Below are positions 61,486-64,000 of a stretch of DNA of 64,000 nucleotides, piece by piece. This stretch comes from Salinivirgaceae bacterium. GTDB lineage: Bacteria; Bacteroidota; Bacteroidia; Bacteroidales; SZUA-534. Positions within the stretch are counted from its first letter, which is position 1, and each line of letters begins with the position of its first letter. Under the pieces are notes generated by a model. That model was not told the origin of the DNA and did not search any database. It saw only the letters and a list, made by a program, of their open reading frames with translations. The DNA lies in the NCBI GenBank assembly GCA_017645945.1, contig JAGCNL010000015.1, positions 30,592 to 94,591 of the forward strand, in the 5' to 3' direction. The position numbers were made by a program, and so were the translations under genes.

Positions 61486-61563
61486 AACATAATGCCCAAT
61501 TATAGGACCCGTAGTGTAGGAGCACCGACGGAACGAAGGAGTTCCTATAATTGTCATTATGTT
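61486..61563. other. Long nested inverted repeat (cruciform)
   Basis: AACATAATG (61486-61494) pairs with CATTATGTT (61555-61563), and AATTATAGGA (61498-61507) with TCCTATAATT (61543-61552), separated by small bulges (CCC against GT). Inside, CCGT-A-GTG (509-516) pairs with CAC-CG-ACGG (523-531). The bulged stem-loop recalls single-strand recombination or replication sites such as attC, but the end motifs do not fit GTTRRRY. Confidence 0.6.
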
Positions 61564-61778
61564 TAAGCCTAGCGTCTGCCCTTGCTTTGCGAAAAAACTC
61601 TTATGCGTCAGCACCTTATAAATTTATGGGTGGGCGGGCGGGACGTTGCGAAGCACCGCTTTCGGCTGTCGGGCAACCCTACCCCACGATTATCGGCCAG
61701 CATTGCGCACGTTGCCCGTCAGCCGAACATAGTTTTGCGGCAACCAAATTATTGTTCAACCAAATTAATTGTACCACT

Positions 61779-62075
61779 ATGAGTTACGTTAAAGACAATC
61801 TGGTCACCGAAGGACTGGCTGGAAAACTCGGAAACCGATTCTGCTTCAGAATCATCAATGGCAAAACTTGCCTTTATCGCATCGGCTTGCGCTCGGGTGA
61901 GCAAACCGAAACACAGTTGGAAGTTCAAGAGAAGTTCAAACTTGCCGCTGCGCAAGCACGAGCCGACTTGAAGGATGCCACCAAAAAGGCAGAATGGGAA
62001 GCCGCTGCACAGGCATCGGCGAAGTACAAAACGGCTTTTGGTGCGGCTATGGCGCACTACTACGGCACGCTGTAA
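61779..62075 (+). CDS. 98-residue protein of the element
   Basis: The protein begins MSYVKDNLVTEGLAGKLGNR, has a central FRIINGKTCLYRI, and ends in an Ala/Lys-rich helical part (AKYKTAFGAAMAHYYGTL). It has no signal peptide or membrane helix. It is the first gene before the lysis cassette. I do not recognise the family. An in-frame extension to 61551 runs into the cruciform and is unlikely. Confidence 0.6.
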   Translation: MSYVKDNLVTEGLAGKLGNRFCFRIINGKTCLYRIGLRSGEQTETQLEVQEKFKLAAAQARADLKDATKKAEWEAAAQASAKYKTAFGAAMAHYYGTL

Positions 62076-62159
62076 ACCGAAGAAGCGCAAAACGAAAGGG
62101 CGGCGAAAGCCGCCTTTTCAGTTTGAGCGCGATTGTTTAACAATCTAATACACAGCAAT

Positions 62160-62630
62160 ATGGAAACGATAATTAAATACTTGGGTGCTGCACTCTGCGG
62201 ATTGGCGGCTTACCTTGAACCAACACTACCTTTTATGGCGGTCTGCACTGTGGCCGTTTTGTACGATGTGGTTAGCGCGTGGCGTTTGGCGCGTCGCGCA
62301 AGTGAGGCGCAGCCGAACAAAGCGAGCGGCAAATTCAAATCGTCGGCAATGGGCAAAGTGGTGGTTACTCTGATTAAGGTTTACGGGCTTATCATCCTTG
62401 CCTATTTGGTCGAGAGCGTAGTTTTCGAGGGTGCCAAAATGCACCTGACGAACATTGCGGCTGGTGCAGTCTGCTTTTGGCAATTGTGCTCAATACTCGA
62501 AAACGAAGCGAGTTGCAACAACAGCAAATGGGCAAGGATTGCTCGACGGATTCTAATTGACAAAACCGCCCGACACTTTGACATTGACCTTAACGAACTA
62601 AAAACGGCTGACTATGAGAGCGATAAATGA
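62160..62630 (+). CDS. Holin-like phage lysis protein
   Basis: A 156-residue protein starting METIIKYLGAALCG with two to three hydrophobic helices (about 5-40, 65-90 and 97-115) and a charged C-terminal tail. Size, topology and position, overlapping an amidase gene by 17 bases, fit the phage holin family. Holins form the inner-membrane pores that time lysis. The assignment rests on context and topology. Confidence 0.65.
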   Translation: METIIKYLGAALCGLAAYLEPTLPFMAVCTVAVLYDVVSAWRLARRASEAQPNKASGKFKSSAMGKVVVTLIKVYGLIILAYLVESVVFEGAKMHLTNIAAGAVCFWQLCSILENEASCNNSKWARIARRILIDKTARHFDIDLNELKTADYESDK

Positions 62631-63039
62631 GATAATAATACACTGCACGGCGACGGCCGCAGGGCGCGACGTGACAGTGGACGAGTTGCGTGCCTGGCAC
62701 AAGCAACGAGGCTTCAAAGATATTGGTTACCACTATGTTGTGATGCCCGACGGCGAAATAAAGAACGGTCGGCCGATTACGATGTGCGGCGCACATTGTA
62801 AAGGCCACAATGCCAACTCGATTGGCATTGCCTACGTTGGCGGCCTTGACGCAAACGGCAAGCCAGCGGACACGAGAACGCAACAACAGCGCGACGCGCT
62901 GAAAGTTGCCGTTCAAGTGCTGCGCGACGTTTTTGGGGACGTGCCTGTGCACGGACACAACGAGTACGCAAACAAGGCTTGTCCTTGCTTTGACGTACAC
63001 AAGGAATTTGGCAAACAACCTAAAAGCAACCAACTATGA
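62614..63039 (+). CDS. N-acetylmuramoyl-L-alanine amidase (phage endolysin)
   Basis: A 141-residue amidase_2-type enzyme with no signal peptide, like T7 lysozyme. His10 lies in IIIHCTAT, a second zinc His in VHGHNEYANK (113 or 115), and KACPCFDV supplies Lys121 and Cys123. It would cut the bond between muramic acid and L-alanine once the holin lets it through. It overlaps the holin-like gene at its start and the next gene by ATGA at its stop. Confidence 0.9.
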   Translation: MRAINEIIIHCTATAAGRDVTVDELRAWHKQRGFKDIGYHYVVMPDGEIKNGRPITMCGAHCKGHNANSIGIAYVGGLDANGKPADTRTQQQRDALKVAVQVLRDVFGDVPVHGHNEYANKACPCFDVHKEFGKQPKSNQL

Positions 63040-63539
63040 TGGACAGACACACAAAAATGAACGCTAAAGTGCTGCTAATTTGGGTTTTGATATTGGCGGC
63101 TATTTGGTTGCTTTGGGGCTGCAAAAGCGGTAAGAATATCGGCCGAAGCGAAGCGCGGACGGATTCGACCGCACAAAGTGAGCAAACAACGATTATTGAG
63201 GTGATTGCGAACAACACCGACGCTTTAGACAAACTAACGGCAAACAACGAGCGTTGGGAAAATGAAGGCCGAAAGGCTGAAAGAGGCAAGCGACGGCGAT
63301 TTGCCGCGCAGCGGCCTGTTGAGCCGACGCTTGCCGACCAAGAGTGCGCTGGCGTTGTTGCCGACCTAATTGAGAACGGCGGCGGTGTGGTGAAAATAAC
63401 CAGGACTAAAAAAGCAACCTCAACTACTGACCGACAACAACAGCAACTTGACAGAGTGATTAAACAACGGAATGACTGGGTTTTCTTTTTGGGTGTGGTG
63501 GTGGCGGTGGCGATTGGAACAAGAGCATTGAGGAAATGA
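63036..63539 (+). CDS. Probable unimolecular spanin
   Basis: A 167-residue protein with an N-terminal hydrophobic segment ending in a lipobox-like LLWGC (Cys29). A charged, Gln/Lys/Arg-rich periplasmic part follows (about 30-145), then a C-terminal transmembrane helix (about 148-163, WVFFLGVVVAVAIG). An outer-membrane lipid anchor at one end and an inner-membrane helix at the other is the defining layout of u-spanins, which fuse the membranes in the last lysis step. It starts by ATGA overlap with the amidase. Trp at the -2 position of the lipobox is unusual. Confidence 0.6.
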   Translation: MMDRHTKMNAKVLLIWVLILAAIWLLWGCKSGKNIGRSEARTDSTAQSEQTTIIEVIANNTDALDKLTANNERWENEGRKAERGKRRRFAAQRPVEPTLADQECAGVVADLIENGGGVVKITRTKKATSTTDRQQQQLDRVIKQRNDWVFFLGVVVAVAIGTRALRK

Positions 63540-63576
63540 AAAAAGGTTGGTTGCTTTAGCGGCCAACCTTTTTTGT
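63539..63576 (+). terminator. Terminator of the lysis cassette
   Basis: GGTTGGTTGC and GCGGCCAACC form a 10-bp stem with two wobble pairs and a TTTA loop, flanked by A6 and T6. The wobbles favour the plus strand. It also separates the cassette from the convergent genes. Confidence 0.85.
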
Positions 63577-63625
63577 TGGCGGCAAGCATTGTCGCAGAAA
63601 CAAACAAAGCGAACTAACGGACGGG

Positions 63626-63853
63626 CTAATAAGTTATATCGCGGTAATATTGTCCTGTGTGCTCGTTGTACTTTATGTGGCGGTTGATATTGGGTTCGTC
63701 ATTGAGAACAGGGTGAACCAACCAAATCATAACTGCTAAAAATATGGCAATAAAAATCAGATAGTATTTTTGGTCACCATCGGGATTGGCAAAGCGGTCG
63801 AAGCGTTCTAACAGGTCGAGCAATGGGCGTTTACGGAATGGATTGCGTTTCAT
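63626..63853 (-). CDS. Small membrane protein after the UmuC-like gene
   Basis: A 75-residue protein with a basic N-terminus (MKRNPFRKRPLLDLLERF), one transmembrane helix (about 31-50, YYLIFIAIFLAVMIWLV) and a hydrophilic tail (NEHTGQYYRDITY). Its ATG overlaps the stop of the UmuC-like gene (ATGA), so it is translationally coupled to it. No family recognised. Confidence 0.6.
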   Translation of the reverse strand: MKRNPFRKRPLLDLLERFDRFANPDGDQKYYLIFIAIFLAVMIWLVHPVLNDEPNINRHIKYNEHTGQYYRDITY

Positions 63854-64000
63854 TTGACGGTGATAATGTCGTGGATATTGGTTGTTTGATTCAATGACGG
63901 TTGGAAGTTGGTGAGGTTCATTTCGGGCTTGCTGAAGCCTTGCGAGGCAAGTTTCACGCTATCCATTCCGTATTTATCGGTGAGAGAATCGAGCGCGGCC
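63850..64000 (-). CDS. Y-family DNA polymerase (UmuC-like), C-terminal fragment
   Basis: The last 49 residues of a minus-strand gene that enters from the right edge: ALDSLTDKYGMDSVKLASQGF, then a Pro/Asn-containing segment and LNQTTNIHDIITVK. The spacing of DKYG, VKLASQG and the TTN near the end fits the C-terminal domain of UmuC/DinB-type polymerases. Such error-prone polymerases are common cargo of mobile elements. With 49 residues this is a tentative call. Confidence 0.55.
   Translation of the reverse strand, partial: AALDSLTDKYGMDSVKLASQGFSKPEMNLTNFQPSLNQTTNIHDIITVK

Larger units (their letters stand above)
59796..61778. other. Nearly 2 kb without convincing protein genes
   Basis: Between integrase terminator and the 98-residue ORF the DNA contains A-rich stretches (60001-60060), a CATTAAG-type triplet (60240-60270) and a strongly G-biased block (about 60340-61300) made of two diverged units. 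A large terminator (61403-61463) and a cruciform (61486-61563) follow. Open frames occur on both strands, often three overlapping on the minus strand, but they are Arg/Pro/Ser/His-rich and lack start sites or families. A long structured RNA, a replication or transfer site, or decayed DNA are possible. Confidence 0.6.

Noticed and set aside
61482..61567. Integron attC site
   Set aside because: The stem and bulges look similar, but the outer ends read GTTTAAC and GTTTAAG, which are not complementary, and GTTRRRY is not met. No integron-type integrase or cassettes are seen.
1..64000. tRNA, rRNA, CRISPR array or insertion sequence with transposase
   Set aside because: Reading both strands I found no tRNA arm pattern, no regularly spaced direct repeats of CRISPR size, and no transposase frame. 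Faint or partial copies cannot be excluded by eye.

Overview
The window is a chromosomal segment of a member of the Bacteroidota, most likely order Bacteroidales. The evidence is a type III glutamine synthetase start, the BamA-Skp-UppS-PorG block, outer-membrane and type IX secretion (T9SS) proteins, TonB-dependent receptor and DUF4249 genes, LxxC lipoproteins, and many promoters with the Bacteroidota -7 element TAnnTTTG. It reads like a gut or other host-associated lineage. Species cannot be named from the sequence alone.

Layout. 1-16.6 kb is almost entirely minus strand and housekeeping: glutamine synthetase (cut by the left edge, with an attenuator-like leader), a YjjG-type HAD nucleotidase, two tandem TPR/PD40 PorE-like proteins, MurI, two Skp-like chaperones, BamA, UppS, PorG and two related outer-membrane barrels, then NadK, an RlpA/SPOR protein, a YihY membrane protein, NadC and a DUF4783 protein. 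16.6-23 kb carries a Fic AMP transferase with two palindromes upstream, RlmH, a 1218-residue NtrY-like histidine kinase and PssA.

23-36.2 kb is an accessory region of lower GC content. It has an Abi/AbiF-type HEPN gene preceded by a compact non-coding RNA with its own promoter and terminator, and a membrane-spanning TPR-HTH regulator divergent from a small DUF3244-like secreted protein. It also has a C10 (streptopain-type) lipoprotein protease, small lipoproteins, an HNH-like protein and a decayed second copy of the DUF3244-like gene. That copy keeps the same pair of operator palindromes at the same 41-bp spacing. A beta/gamma-crystallin-like lipoprotein, a DUF4249/TonB receptor pair, and a DUF234-type ATPase under an array of TTATCGG palindromes complete it. 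Dispersed repeats and gene remnants lie between these genes.

36.4-51.1 kb returns to envelope functions on the plus strand: a giant PorU-like C25 peptidase, DUF819 transporter, Omp85-like barrel, DUF4369/TlpA thioredoxin lipoprotein, LpxH, two uncharacterised envelope proteins, SppA, LpxK and an orphan TonB-plug protein. 51.2-58.5 kb is a 2434-codon BspA-like leucine-rich-repeat surface protein with a T9SS tail but no signal peptide, which looks truncated at its 5' end.

58.7-64 kb is an integrated element: tyrosine recombinase, about 2 kb without convincing protein genes (a G-rich, diverged tandem duplication, a strong terminator and a large cruciform), a 98-residue ORF, and a lysis cassette (holin-like, amidase, probable unimolecular spanin). 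A convergent Y-family polymerase (UmuC-like) tail and a small membrane protein end the window.
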